This document shows positions 1-6,642 of a DNA stretch of 6,940 bases, piece by piece. Location of the stretch: the NCBI GenBank assembly GCA_030609215.1, contig JAUWCR010000067.1, forward strand, positions 1 through 6,940, in the 5' to 3' direction. Both the position numbers and the translations under genes were made by a program. The notes below the pieces were generated by a model. That model was not told the DNA's origin, ran no database searches, and saw nothing but the letters and a program-made list of their open reading frames with translations. Each line of letters begins with the position of its first letter. The stretch's first letter is position 1. Source of the DNA: Actinomycetes bacterium (lineage in GTDB: Bacteria > Actinomycetota > Humimicrobiia > Humimicrobiales > Humimicrobiaceae).

Positions 1-1
1 T

Positions 2-223
2 GTTCAATTTCAGGGTAAAAAGATACCTCAATTGAAAGATGTGATTGGTACGAATATATGTCAAATCGGTATATGTTTTGATAAAAGAACTGATACTTTA
101 AAAATATTTTCGGCTATAGATAATTTGTTGAAGGGAGCTGCCGGGCAAGCTGTTCAAAATATGAATATTGCATTTGGATTTGATGAAAGAGAAGGCTTAA
201 TATTTAACGGTTTGTTTTCATAG
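2..223 (+). CDS. argC: N-acetyl-gamma-glutamyl-phosphate reductase, C-terminal fragment
   Basis: ArgC reduces N-acetylglutamyl 5-phosphate with NADPH to N-acetylglutamate semialdehyde, the third step of arginine synthesis, in the cytoplasm. The gene is cut by the left edge; the open frame runs from position 2 to a TAG at 221-223 and gives 73 residues. These match the ArgC C-terminus: a KDVIGTN segment, then a strand resembling the usual C.IG...D.RT..L, then the diagnostic helix [17 protein letters not shown], followed by a short FG.DE..GL tail. A TTG at 32 is in frame but is internal, not a start, since the homologous sequence continues upstream of it. The catalytic cysteine and the NADP-binding Rossmann domain lie outside the window. 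It is the first visible gene of the arg operon and is followed 74 nt later by argB. The family call is firm; the condition of the missing part cannot be judged. Confidence 0.95.
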   Translation, partial: VQFQGKKIPQLKDVIGTNICQIGICFDKRTDTLKIFSAIDNLLKGAAGQAVQNMNIAFGFDEREGLIFNGLFS

Positions 224-297
224 AAGATATATAAAATAGAAAGAAAAAAAAGTTTTTTAATATAAAAAAATAGGTTAAAAGTAAGTAAATTATAATC
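224..297 (+). other. AT-rich spacer between argC and argB, no argJ
   Basis: This 74-nt gap is only about one eighth G+C and holds A-runs and T-runs, for example AAAAAAAAG followed by TTTTTT at about 242-257. The A/T arms could pair only weakly, with almost no loop and no GC stem, so I do not call a terminator. A TATAAT hexamer at 291-296 directly abuts the argB ATG, but no matching -35 box is seen, so I do not call a promoter. There is no argJ remnant here, although argJ occupies this place in many argCJBD clusters. Confidence 0.5.
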
Positions 298-1233
298 ATG
301 GGTAATATGGAAATAAATAAGAGAAAAATAGAATTCTATTCTAATAATAAAAAAAATACCGGGGATGAATATATAGGCAAGGCTAAAGTACTGCTTGAAT
401 CATTACCTTATATAAAGGAATATTTTAATAAAATAGTAGTTGTAAAAATTGGTGGAACAATGATGGAAAATGATTCAGTTCTAAAGAGTGTTCTAGATGA
501 TGTTATTTTAATGAAATATGTTGGGATAAAGGTTGTATTAATACATGGCGGAGGTAAACAGATAACAGATCTTATGAAAGAGAAAGGACTGGATGTAAAA
601 TTTATAGATGGAATGAGGGTAACTACAAAAGAATCAATGGATATAGTAAAAATGGTACTCATAGGTAAGATTAGTACTAAAGTAGTTTCTTTTTTAAATG
701 AACATGGCAAGGAAGCTATCGGGATATCGAGCAATGATGCCAGTTTTATAAAATGTAGGAAAAAAATATATAAGAAAAATGGAAAAGATATTGATTTAGG
801 ATATGTTGGGGAGATAATAGACATTGATTCTAATTTTATTGTAAATATCTTAGATAATGGGTATATTCCAGTTATAACGTCACTTGGAACAGATGTTAAT
901 GGAAATATTTATAATATTAATGCTGATTCCTGTGCTTATAAAATAGCTGTCTCTCTAAAAGCAAAGAAAATGATCTTACTAACTGATGTTGATGGTATTA
1001 TTTATTTTTCGGTTGGTAGGAAAAAGCTTGTATCAAGATTAACGTCTGAAAAATGTCTTGATATGATAAAAAGTGGTGGAATAAGATCAGGTATGATTCC
1101 AAAGGTTATGTCATGCATAGATGCATTACATAGTGGTGTTTCCCGAACTCATATTTTAAATGGGACAAAGGCTCACTCAGTTTTAGTAGAAATCTTTACT
1201 GATAAAGGTATTGGAACAATGATAACAACATAG
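298..1233 (+). CDS. argB: acetylglutamate kinase
   Basis: ArgB phosphorylates N-acetylglutamate with ATP, the second and usually the regulated step of arginine synthesis. The 311 residues cover a complete amino acid kinase fold: the nucleotide/phosphate lysine in VVVKIGG (K50), the glycine-rich HGGG (83-86), the substrate arginine in DGMRVT (R107), the NINAD motif (N208, D210), LLTDVDG (227-233) and the second catalytic lysine in GMIPK (K269). The N-terminal LPYI helix region (36-39) and the C-terminal H293, E298 and G304-IGT resemble arginine-inhibited hexameric kinases, so feedback inhibition is inferred. About 24 Lys/Asn-rich residues precede the family's usual start. ATG 298 and ATG 307 are both possible starts; neither has a clear Shine-Dalgarno site and no later in-frame start precedes the conserved core. 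Oddities are HGGGK where HGGGP is commoner, and SSND (144-147) where SGKD is usual. The NINAD motif argues against a LysW-aminoadipate kinase. Confidence 0.95.
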   Translation: MGNMEINKRKIEFYSNNKKNTGDEYIGKAKVLLESLPYIKEYFNKIVVVKIGGTMMENDSVLKSVLDDVILMKYVGIKVVLIHGGGKQITDLMKEKGLDVKFIDGMRVTTKESMDIVKMVLIGKISTKVVSFLNEHGKEAIGISSNDASFIKCRKKIYKKNGKDIDLGYVGEIIDIDSNFIVNILDNGYIPVITSLGTDVNGNIYNINADSCAYKIAVSLKAKKMILLTDVDGIIYFSVGRKKLVSRLTSEKCLDMIKSGGIRSGMIPKVMSCIDALHSGVSRTHILNGTKAHSVLVEIFTDKGIGTMITT

Positions 1234-1271
1234 CAGGCTTGCTTTAGAGTAAAAATGATAAAAGAATGAAT

Positions 1272-1277
1272 GGAAGG
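1272..1277 (+). promoter_or_regulatory. ribosome binding site deciding the argD start
   Basis: GGAAGG lies 9 nt before ATG 1287, a normal spacing. The upstream in-frame ATG at 1266 has only A-rich sequence ahead of it, and this site would lie inside that longer reading frame. This favours 1287 as the argD start. Confidence 0.6.
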
Positions 1278-1286
1278 TTAGAATTT

Positions 1287-2507
1287 ATGAAAACAGAGGA
1301 AATGGATAAGAATTTAGAAATTTATAATGAAGGCAGTAAATATTTAATGAATACTTATAGCAGACTGCCAGTTGTTTTTGTAAAAGGAGAAATGCAATAT
1401 TTATGGGATGCTAATGGTCAAAAATATCTGGACTTCATTGCTGGATATGGATGTCTTAATGTAGGGCATAGCAATAAATTTGTGATGGGGAAATTAAAAA
1501 AACAAATTGATAACATTATCCAGTCTTCTAATGTTTATCATAACAAAACACAGGTTGAACTTGCAAAAAAACTCTGTAATCTAACAGATTTTGGTGAAAA
1601 AGTTTTTTTTGCAAATAGTGGTACTGAAGCTATAGAGGGAGCTATAAAACTGGCAAGAAAATTTTCAAGGGATAAATACAATTCTGACAAGTACAGGATT
1701 ATTTCTTTTTATAAATCATTTCATGGAAGAACATTAGGTGCTCTTTCTGCAACAGCCCAGACTAAGAAACAGGAAGTATTTAAACCTCTTATTGAAGGTT
1801 TTGATTATGCAAGGTTAAATGATATTAATTCAGTTAAGGGAAAAATTAATAAAAATACATGTGCAATCCTAATTGAGCCAATACAAGGTGAAGGTGGAAT
1901 TAATATAAGTGATAAAAAGTTTTTAACATGGATTAGAAAGATATGTTTTGAAAATAAAATACTTTTGATTCTTGATGAAGTACAAACAGGTTTTGGTAGA
2001 ACTGGAGAAATGTTTGCTTATCAAAATTATGGGATAAAACCTGATATTATGGTAATAGCAAAGAGCCTGGGTGGAGGTATGCCCATTGGAGCAATAATTT
2101 CAACTGATGATATAAGTTCAGCATTTAATCCGGGAGACCATGGCTCAACCTTTGGTGGAAATGCAGCATCTTGTGCGGCAGGATGTGCAGTAATTGACTA
2201 TATTCTTAAAAATGGCCTGATTGATAAATCAAGGGAAGTGGGAAAATATTTCTTAAATAAGTTAAAGGAAATTAAGAAAAAATATACCATAATTAAAGAT
2301 GTAAGAGGAATAGGATTAATGCTGGCAATGGAATTTAGGGAGGAAGTAGCTGATATTTTAGTAAGGAATGCGTTAAAAGATTATATTATTCTAAATAAAG
2401 TTTCAGATTCTATTTTAAGGTTTTTGCCTCCGCTTATGATAACAAAGGATAATGTAAATATATTGATGGAATGGTTAGATAAAAATATTGGAGACTTACA
2501 AAAATGA
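1287..2507 (+). CDS. argD: acetylornithine aminotransferase (class III, PLP)
   Basis: ArgD transfers an amino group from glutamate to N-acetylglutamate semialdehyde to give N-acetylornithine; many ArgD proteins also serve lysine synthesis as succinyldiaminopimelate aminotransferase. The start at 1287 (406 residues) is preferred because of GGAAGG upstream; ATG 1266 would add seven residues. Numbered from 1287, the motifs are the phosphate-binding NSGTEA (110-115), FHGRT (145-149), EPIQGEGG (197-204), the PLP-pyridine aspartate in DEVQTGFGRTG (D230), the Schiff-base lysine in AKSLGGGMP (K259), and STFGGN (287-292). Length and motif order fit ArgD/OAT-group aminotransferases, and the position between argB and argF supports acetylornithine as substrate. 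The stop codon overlaps the argF start as ATGA, which suggests translational coupling. Other class III enzymes (ornithine or GABA aminotransferases) share these motifs, so the substrate call rests partly on context. Confidence 0.94.
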   Translation: MKTEEMDKNLEIYNEGSKYLMNTYSRLPVVFVKGEMQYLWDANGQKYLDFIAGYGCLNVGHSNKFVMGKLKKQIDNIIQSSNVYHNKTQVELAKKLCNLTDFGEKVFFANSGTEAIEGAIKLARKFSRDKYNSDKYRIISFYKSFHGRTLGALSATAQTKKQEVFKPLIEGFDYARLNDINSVKGKINKNTCAILIEPIQGEGGINISDKKFLTWIRKICFENKILLILDEVQTGFGRTGEMFAYQNYGIKPDIMVIAKSLGGGMPIGAIISTDDISSAFNPGDHGSTFGGNAASCAAGCAVIDYILKNGLIDKSREVGKYFLNKLKEIKKKYTIIKDVRGIGLMLAMEFREEVADILVRNALKDYIILNKVSDSILRFLPPLMITKDNVNILMEWLDKNIGDLQK

Positions 2508-3439
2508 AAAATTTATTAGATAAAAAGCATAAAGATCTACTGACTTTAAAAGATTACACAAAAGAAGAGATTGAGAATATATTAAAGCTTGCAGCTGAGG
2601 TCAAAAAGGATGGAAAGCTATACAAAGATTTATTAAGTGGTAAGAGTCTTGCAATGCTTTTTGATAAACATTCCACAAGGACAAGGCTTTCTTTTGAAGT
2701 TGGAATATCACAGCTTGGCGGGAACAGTATTTATTTGGATTCAAAAAACTTGCAGATAAATAGGGGCGAGACTCTTGGAGATACAGCAAAAGTCTTTTCA
2801 AAATATCTTGATGGTGTAATTATAAGGACATACAGCCAGAAAACAGTGGAAGTTTTTGCAAAGGAAAGTACGATTCCAGTGATTAATGGATTGACCGACC
2901 TTTATCATCCGTGCCAAATTTTATCAGATTTATTTACTATTTACGAACTTGGGCTTTTAAAAAAAGATTTAAAATTTACTTATGTTGGAGATAGCAACAA
3001 TGTACTAAATAGCTTGCTAATTGGTTTTACGATGCTGGGGCTAAATATAACAGTTGGGTGTCCAGAAAAGTGCAAGCCTTTAAAAGAAGTAATAAATTAT
3101 ATTAAAAAACAGTCTGAAATAAGTGGTAGTAATTTTAAAATTGTATATGACCCATTGGAAGCAGTAGCTGATGCTGATATTGTGTATACAGATGTGTGGG
3201 TTAGTATGGGTGATAAGGAATCTGCTGGGAAAATTAAAGAGTTAAAGGATTTTCAGATTAATTTGAAATTATTATCTTACGCCAAACCTGATGCAAAAAT
3301 TATGCATTGCCTGCCAGCGCATAGGGGGGAAGAAATAACATCAGAAGCTATAGATGGCAGTAATTCTATTGTATGGGTTCAGGCAGAAAACAGGTTACAT
3401 GCTCAAAAAGCACTGCTTGTATATTTATATTCAATATAA
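2504..3439 (+). CDS. argF: ornithine carbamoyltransferase
   Basis: ArgF joins carbamoyl phosphate and ornithine to make citrulline. The 311-residue length is typical. The N-terminal domain carries the carbamoyl-phosphate loop STRTR (57-61) and HPCQ (135-138). The C-terminal domain carries the ornithine-binding D230 and the SMG loop (234-236), HCLP (268-271) with the reactive cysteine C269, and R297 in AENRLHAQKA. The SMG and HCLP motifs mark an ornithine rather than aspartate carbamoyltransferase. The ATG overlaps the argD stop (ATGA), and GGAG at 2490-2493 lies 10 nt upstream. An anabolic role is inferred from the flanking biosynthetic genes; no arginine deiminase or carbamate kinase gene is next to it. 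No carAB genes for carbamoyl phosphate supply are in the window. One small variation is GDSNN (162-166) where GDGNN is usual. Confidence 0.97.
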   Translation: MKNLLDKKHKDLLTLKDYTKEEIENILKLAAEVKKDGKLYKDLLSGKSLAMLFDKHSTRTRLSFEVGISQLGGNSIYLDSKNLQINRGETLGDTAKVFSKYLDGVIIRTYSQKTVEVFAKESTIPVINGLTDLYHPCQILSDLFTIYELGLLKKDLKFTYVGDSNNVLNSLLIGFTMLGLNITVGCPEKCKPLKEVINYIKKQSEISGSNFKIVYDPLEAVADADIVYTDVWVSMGDKESAGKIKELKDFQINLKLLSYAKPDAKIMHCLPAHRGEEITSEAIDGSNSIVWVQAENRLHAQKALLVYLYSI

Positions 3440-3468
3440 TTTTTATTAGAGACTAAAGTGTAAAAAAA

Positions 3469-3924
3469 ATGAATAGATTAGACAGATTAAAAGCTATTAG
3501 AGAAATTATTAAAGACAAGAAAATATATTCCCAGGAAGAATTGATGGAGGAGTTACATAACAGAGACTATAATGTAACGCAATCTACAGTTTCGAGGGAT
3601 ATAAGCTACCTGCATCTAACAAAAGTAAGAAGATGTGGAGAACGCGGGCACTATATATATAGAGATAAGTATTCTGTTAGTCCGCAGATTAGCATTGAAA
3701 GGGTGAAAAACAAATTTAAGGAAAATGTATTAGTTATTAATAAAGCTAATAATATATTAGTCATTAAAACTACTCCTGGCGAAGCTCAGGGAGTAGCTGT
3801 TATAGTTGATGGAATGAATTTTGAAGAAATACTTGGAACAGTCGCAGGAGATGATACTATCATTTGTGTTATTGATAATAATGAAAATGCTGAAAAGATA
3901 TTAAAATTATTTCAGGAATTATAA
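3469..3924 (+). CDS. argR: arginine repressor ArgR
   Basis: ArgR is a hexameric DNA-binding protein that senses L-arginine and represses arginine synthesis genes. The 151 residues give the standard two-domain layout. Residues 1-70 form the winged helix-turn-helix, with the recognition helix in TQSTVSRDI (37-45) and a GHYIY wing strand. Residues 75-151 form the oligomerisation and arginine-binding domain, with GEAQGVAVIVDG (104-115) and the ligand motif GTVAGDDT (123-130), where D128 and D129 are the acidic residues expected to contact arginine. It lies 29 nt after argF and 29 nt before argG, on the same strand, so it is probably co-transcribed and autoregulated with the operon. The ribosome site is weak (AAAGTG at 3455-3460). 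I found no clear ArgR-box palindrome in the window; the operator is presumably upstream of argC. Confidence 0.96.
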   Translation: MNRLDRLKAIREIIKDKKIYSQEELMEELHNRDYNVTQSTVSRDISYLHLTKVRRCGERGHYIYRDKYSVSPQISIERVKNKFKENVLVINKANNILVIKTTPGEAQGVAVIVDGMNFEEILGTVAGDDTIICVIDNNENAEKILKLFQEL

Positions 3925-3937
3925 AAAAATATTGTAT

Positions 3938-3947
3938 AAAAGGTGAT
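3938..3947 (+). promoter_or_regulatory. strong ribosome binding site of argG
   Basis: AAAAGGTGAT matches much of the complement of the 16S rRNA 3' end and lies at a good distance from ATG 3954. It is one of the best ribosome sites in the window, so argG may be translated well despite being the sixth gene visible. An ATG-TAA pair (3948-3953) sits between it and the true start. Confidence 0.7.
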
Positions 3948-3953
3948 ATGTAA

Positions 3954-5165
3954 ATGAAAGGTAAAGTAGTCTTAGCTTATTCCGGTGGTCTTGATACATC
4001 AGTATCTGTAAACTGGTTAAAAGAAAATTATAATATGGATGTAATAGCAGCACTGGTTGATTGCGGGCAGCCTGATGATTTAAATGAAGTTTATGATAGG
4101 GCAGTTAGTTCAGGAGTATGTAAAGCAATAATAATTGATGCTAAAGATGAATTTGTAAATGATTTTATTTTTCCTTCAATTAAAGCTAATCTAAAATATG
4201 AAAAAAATTATCCACTTGCAACTGCCCTTGCTAGGCCATTAATAGTTAAAAAATTAGTTGAAGTGGCAGATAATGAAGGAGCAGAGGCAATTGCTCATGG
4301 ATGCACTGCAAAAGGCAATGATCAGGTAAGGTTTGATGTAGGTATAAGGAGTTTAAACCCAAAGTTAAAAATTATTGCTCCCTTAAGAGAGTGGAATTTA
4401 TCAAGGGAGGAAGAGATAGAATATGCTGAAAATCATGGAATTAAGATAAATGTAACCAAAAAGAGTCCTTATAGTATTGATGAAAATCTATGGGGTCGAA
4501 GCATTGAGTGTGGTGTTTTAGAAGATCCATGGAATGAACCTCCCGAAGAAATATATAAGTGGACAAAGATTAGCAAAAATATCGGGGATTGTGAATATAT
4601 TGAACTGGAATTTGAAAATGGTGTTCCGATAGCTATTGATGAAGAAAAAATACCACTAATAAAGATTATAGAAAAAATAAATAAGATTGCAGGTTCATTT
4701 GGAATTGGAAGAATAGATATGGTTGAAAATAGGCTTGTAGGAATAAAATCAAGGGAAATATATGAATCTCCGGCTGCAGAGTTGCTGATTGAGGCTCACC
4801 GCCAGTTAGAGAGTCTTGTCCTGGATAGGGACCTTGTGCATTATAAATATTTGATTGAAGAGAAAATGGCAGAGATGATTTATTACGGGCTTTGGTTTAC
4901 ACCTCTTATGGATTGCTTGAAAAAATTTATAGAAGAAAGCCAGAAGTTTGTTTCTGGAATAATTAAAATTAAACTTGAGTATAAGAGTTTTTCAGTGATA
5001 GGAAGAAAATCAATATATTCTTTATATGATGAGAAGCTTGCTACTTATAACAAGGAAGATGTATTTGACCCCAAACATTCTGAAAGTTTTATAAAAATAT
5101 GGGGTTATCCTTATGAAATATTAGGAAAAAAAGGAAGAATAAATGGAAAAGATATGGAAAGGTAG
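3954..5165 (+). CDS. argG: argininosuccinate synthase
   Basis: ArgG condenses citrulline and aspartate with ATP (giving AMP and pyrophosphate) to argininosuccinate. The 403 residues match the usual length of about 400. The N-terminal nucleotide-binding domain has the PP-loop AYSGGLDTS (8-16), the DCGQ strand end (36-39), YPLATALARP (86-95) and HGCTAKGNDQVRF (115-127), which bind ATP, citrulline and aspartate. The middle of the protein carries KSPYS.DENLWGRS.E.G.LEDP, and the C-terminal half carries GRIDMVENR.VGIKSRE.YE.PAA, the synthase-domain signature, followed by the GRKS.YSLYDEKLATY helix region. One small variation is A119 where many members have G (GCTGKGND). The start is fixed by the strong ribosome site and by MKGKVVLAYSGG aligning with family N-termini. 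The last seven codons and the stop overlap the argH start. Confidence 0.97.
   Translation: MKGKVVLAYSGGLDTSVSVNWLKENYNMDVIAALVDCGQPDDLNEVYDRAVSSGVCKAIIIDAKDEFVNDFIFPSIKANLKYEKNYPLATALARPLIVKKLVEVADNEGAEAIAHGCTAKGNDQVRFDVGIRSLNPKLKIIAPLREWNLSREEEIEYAENHGIKINVTKKSPYSIDENLWGRSIECGVLEDPWNEPPEEIYKWTKISKNIGDCEYIELEFENGVPIAIDEEKIPLIKIIEKINKIAGSFGIGRIDMVENRLVGIKSREIYESPAAELLIEAHRQLESLVLDRDLVHYKYLIEEKMAEMIYYGLWFTPLMDCLKKFIEESQKFVSGIIKIKLEYKSFSVIGRKSIYSLYDEKLATYNKEDVFDPKHSESFIKIWGYPYEILGKKGRINGKDMER
5131..5137 (+). promoter_or_regulatory. ribosome binding site of argH inside argG
   Basis: AAGGAAG lies 5 nt before ATG 5143 (7 nt from the AAGGA core) and is embedded in the last codons of argG. It supports the 5143 start and the 23-nt overlap, since the next in-frame ATG of argH falls beyond the conserved N-terminus. 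Confidence 0.65.
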
Positions 5166-6594
5166 AATTAATAAAGACACTAATAGTAATGTAGAAAAAT
5201 TTACAAGTTCTTTAAATGTGGACAAAAGTCTTTATATGTATGACGTTATGGGAACTATTGCTCATGTGGCTGGACTTAAGAAGATAGGGATAATTACTGA
5301 TAATGAGCTTAAGAAAATATCTAAAGGCTTAAAAGAAGTTACAAAGAAGATAAAATCAGAAGAGATTCTTGTATCAGACCAGTATGAAGACATACATAGC
5401 CTTATTGAATATGAACTGGAAAAAGTGATTGGAGAGCTTGCAAAAAAAATTCATACAGGTAGAAGCAGGAATGATCAAATAGTGCTTGATGAGAAATTGT
5501 TTGCCAAAGATGCAATAATTAATACTATAGATAAAGTTTTAAGTCTGCAGGAGAATATAATAAAAATTGCCCAAAAGGAAATAGATATTATTATTCCTGC
5601 ATATACTCACATGCAGAAAGCTCAGCCTGTGCTACTATCACATTATTTATTGTCATTCTTTGAAAAATTTAACAGGAATGTGCGCAGTCTTTTTAGAAAT
5701 TTTGAAGACTGTGATTATCTTCCTTTAGGAGCTGCGGCATGTACGGGCAGCGGGTATGAGTTGGATAGAAAATTACTGAAAAAATTACTTAAATTTAAAA
5801 ATACTGATTCCAATAGTATGGATATTGTTGGAAATAGGGATTTTATAATGGATTTTATATATTCCTTAAGTAAAATTATGCTGAATCTAAGTAGATTTTG
5901 TGAAGATTTGATTATGTTTAATACAAATGAGTTTTCTTTTATAGAAATAGATGAAGCTTTCTGTACCGGCAGTAGTATAATGCCGCAAAAAAAGAATCCT
6001 GATATTCTAGAGCTGATACGCGGTAAAAGCTCCCTTATTATTGGAAGTCTTATGCAGTCTATGATTTTAATGAAAGGGTTGCCTTCGACTTACAATAGAG
6101 ATCTTCAGGAGGATAAAAAAATTATGTTTGGCGCCTACCAGGAAACTATAGACAGTATTGAAATATTCTCCCAGTTACTTAAAAAAATAAAATTTAATAA
6201 GGCAAGAATTAAAGAAAGCTTAAGCAGGGGTTTCTTGGAAGCAACTGATATTGCTGACTATCTTGTAAAAAAAGGTGAAAGTTTTAGAAAGTCTTATAAT
6301 ATTGTAGGAAAAATAGTAAAAAATTGTGTTGATAACAATATTTCCTTTGGAGATTTAACAATAGAGGAGCTTAAGAATTATTCATCTTATTTTAGTAGCG
6401 ATATTTATGAAATGGTAAAAATTGAATCATGCATTTCTAACAGGAAAGTGGATTGCGGGACAAGTAAAAAAAATGTACTTGAGAAGATAGAATCAGGGAA
6501 AAAGATAGTAAATAAATTATATTCTAAACAAAAAAGGTTGTTTGAGCAAATACCGGAGTTAAATTTTTTGTTTAATTTGCATAAAACCATATAA
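5143..6594 (+). CDS. argH: argininosuccinate lyase
   Basis: ArgH splits argininosuccinate into arginine and fumarate, the last step of the pathway. The protein belongs to the fumarase/aspartase superfamily and should be a tetramer. Visible motifs are EDIHS (82-86), HTGRSRNDQ (104-112), the YTHMQKAQP region with T155 and H156 (154-162), NSMD...NRDF (224-234), and the catalytic-serine signature GSSIMPQKKNPD (276-287), then LIRGK and GLPSTYNRDLQEDK (312-325), which is typical of ArgH. The 483 residues are slightly long because of about 20 residues at the C-terminus. Several normally conserved motifs have drifted: KGRI for GGRF (6-9), GNRD for SDRD (230-233), SYNIVG for AHEIVG (384-389) and CGT for GGT (438-440). 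The core catalytic residues are kept, so the gene is probably functional. It starts inside argG, which suggests translational coupling. Confidence 0.95.
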   Translation: MEKIWKGRINKDTNSNVEKFTSSLNVDKSLYMYDVMGTIAHVAGLKKIGIITDNELKKISKGLKEVTKKIKSEEILVSDQYEDIHSLIEYELEKVIGELAKKIHTGRSRNDQIVLDEKLFAKDAIINTIDKVLSLQENIIKIAQKEIDIIIPAYTHMQKAQPVLLSHYLLSFFEKFNRNVRSLFRNFEDCDYLPLGAAACTGSGYELDRKLLKKLLKFKNTDSNSMDIVGNRDFIMDFIYSLSKIMLNLSRFCEDLIMFNTNEFSFIEIDEAFCTGSSIMPQKKNPDILELIRGKSSLIIGSLMQSMILMKGLPSTYNRDLQEDKKIMFGAYQETIDSIEIFSQLLKKIKFNKARIKESLSRGFLEATDIADYLVKKGESFRKSYNIVGKIVKNCVDNNISFGDLTIEELKNYSSYFSSDIYEMVKIESCISNRKVDCGTSKKNVLEKIESGKKIVNKLYSKQKRLFEQIPELNFLFNLHKTI

Positions 6595-6642
6595 TAAAGC
6601 TTTAAGATAGATCTTTCTTTCTAATTCTAAATGAGAACCAGT
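6595..6642 (+). other. argH to U32 gene junction, no terminator seen
   Basis: The 48-nt gap holds two tiny palindromes (AAAGCTTT at about 6597-6604, and AAGAT-AG-ATCTT at about 6604-6615) and a pyrimidine-rich tract. The arms are too short and the loops too small for a convincing intrinsic terminator, and no promoter is clear. Read-through from argH into the next gene is therefore possible. Confidence 0.4.

Noticed and set aside
32..34. TTG as a start of a small separate gene
   Set aside because: The conserved ArgC sequence continues in frame upstream to the window edge, so this is an internal leucine codon.
408..824. Long open frame on the minus strand inside argB
   Set aside because: It is antisense to clearly conserved acetylglutamate kinase codons, its product is biased in composition and it matches no family I know. 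It is a shadow of argB.
298..1233. ArgB as a LysW-carrier-dependent aminoadipate kinase
   Set aside because: The NINAD motif and DGMRVT fit acetylglutamate kinase, no LysW carrier gene is present, and all neighbours belong to arginine synthesis.
1232..1250. Possible hairpin AGCA-GGCT-TGCT after argB
   Set aside because: The stem is only 4 bp with no T-tract directly after it, so it is not a credible terminator.
1255..1269. Four-codon mini frame (ATG ATA AAA GAA TGA) before argD
   Set aside because: It has no ribosome site and such short frames are common by chance in AT-rich DNA.
2601..2801. Minus-strand open frame inside argF
   Set aside because: It overlaps the conserved STRTR region of argF and has no recognisable features; it is a shadow frame.
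224..3968. ArgR-box operators near argB, argR or argG
   Set aside because: I looked for palindromes resembling TGAAT-(A/T)n-ATTCA in the gaps and found only isolated half-site-like strings such as ATGAAT at the argR start, with no partner arm.
6405..6590. Minus-strand open frame at the argH end
   Set aside because: It is antisense to argH, short, and its product has no recognisable motif beyond a hydrophobic, low-complexity composition.
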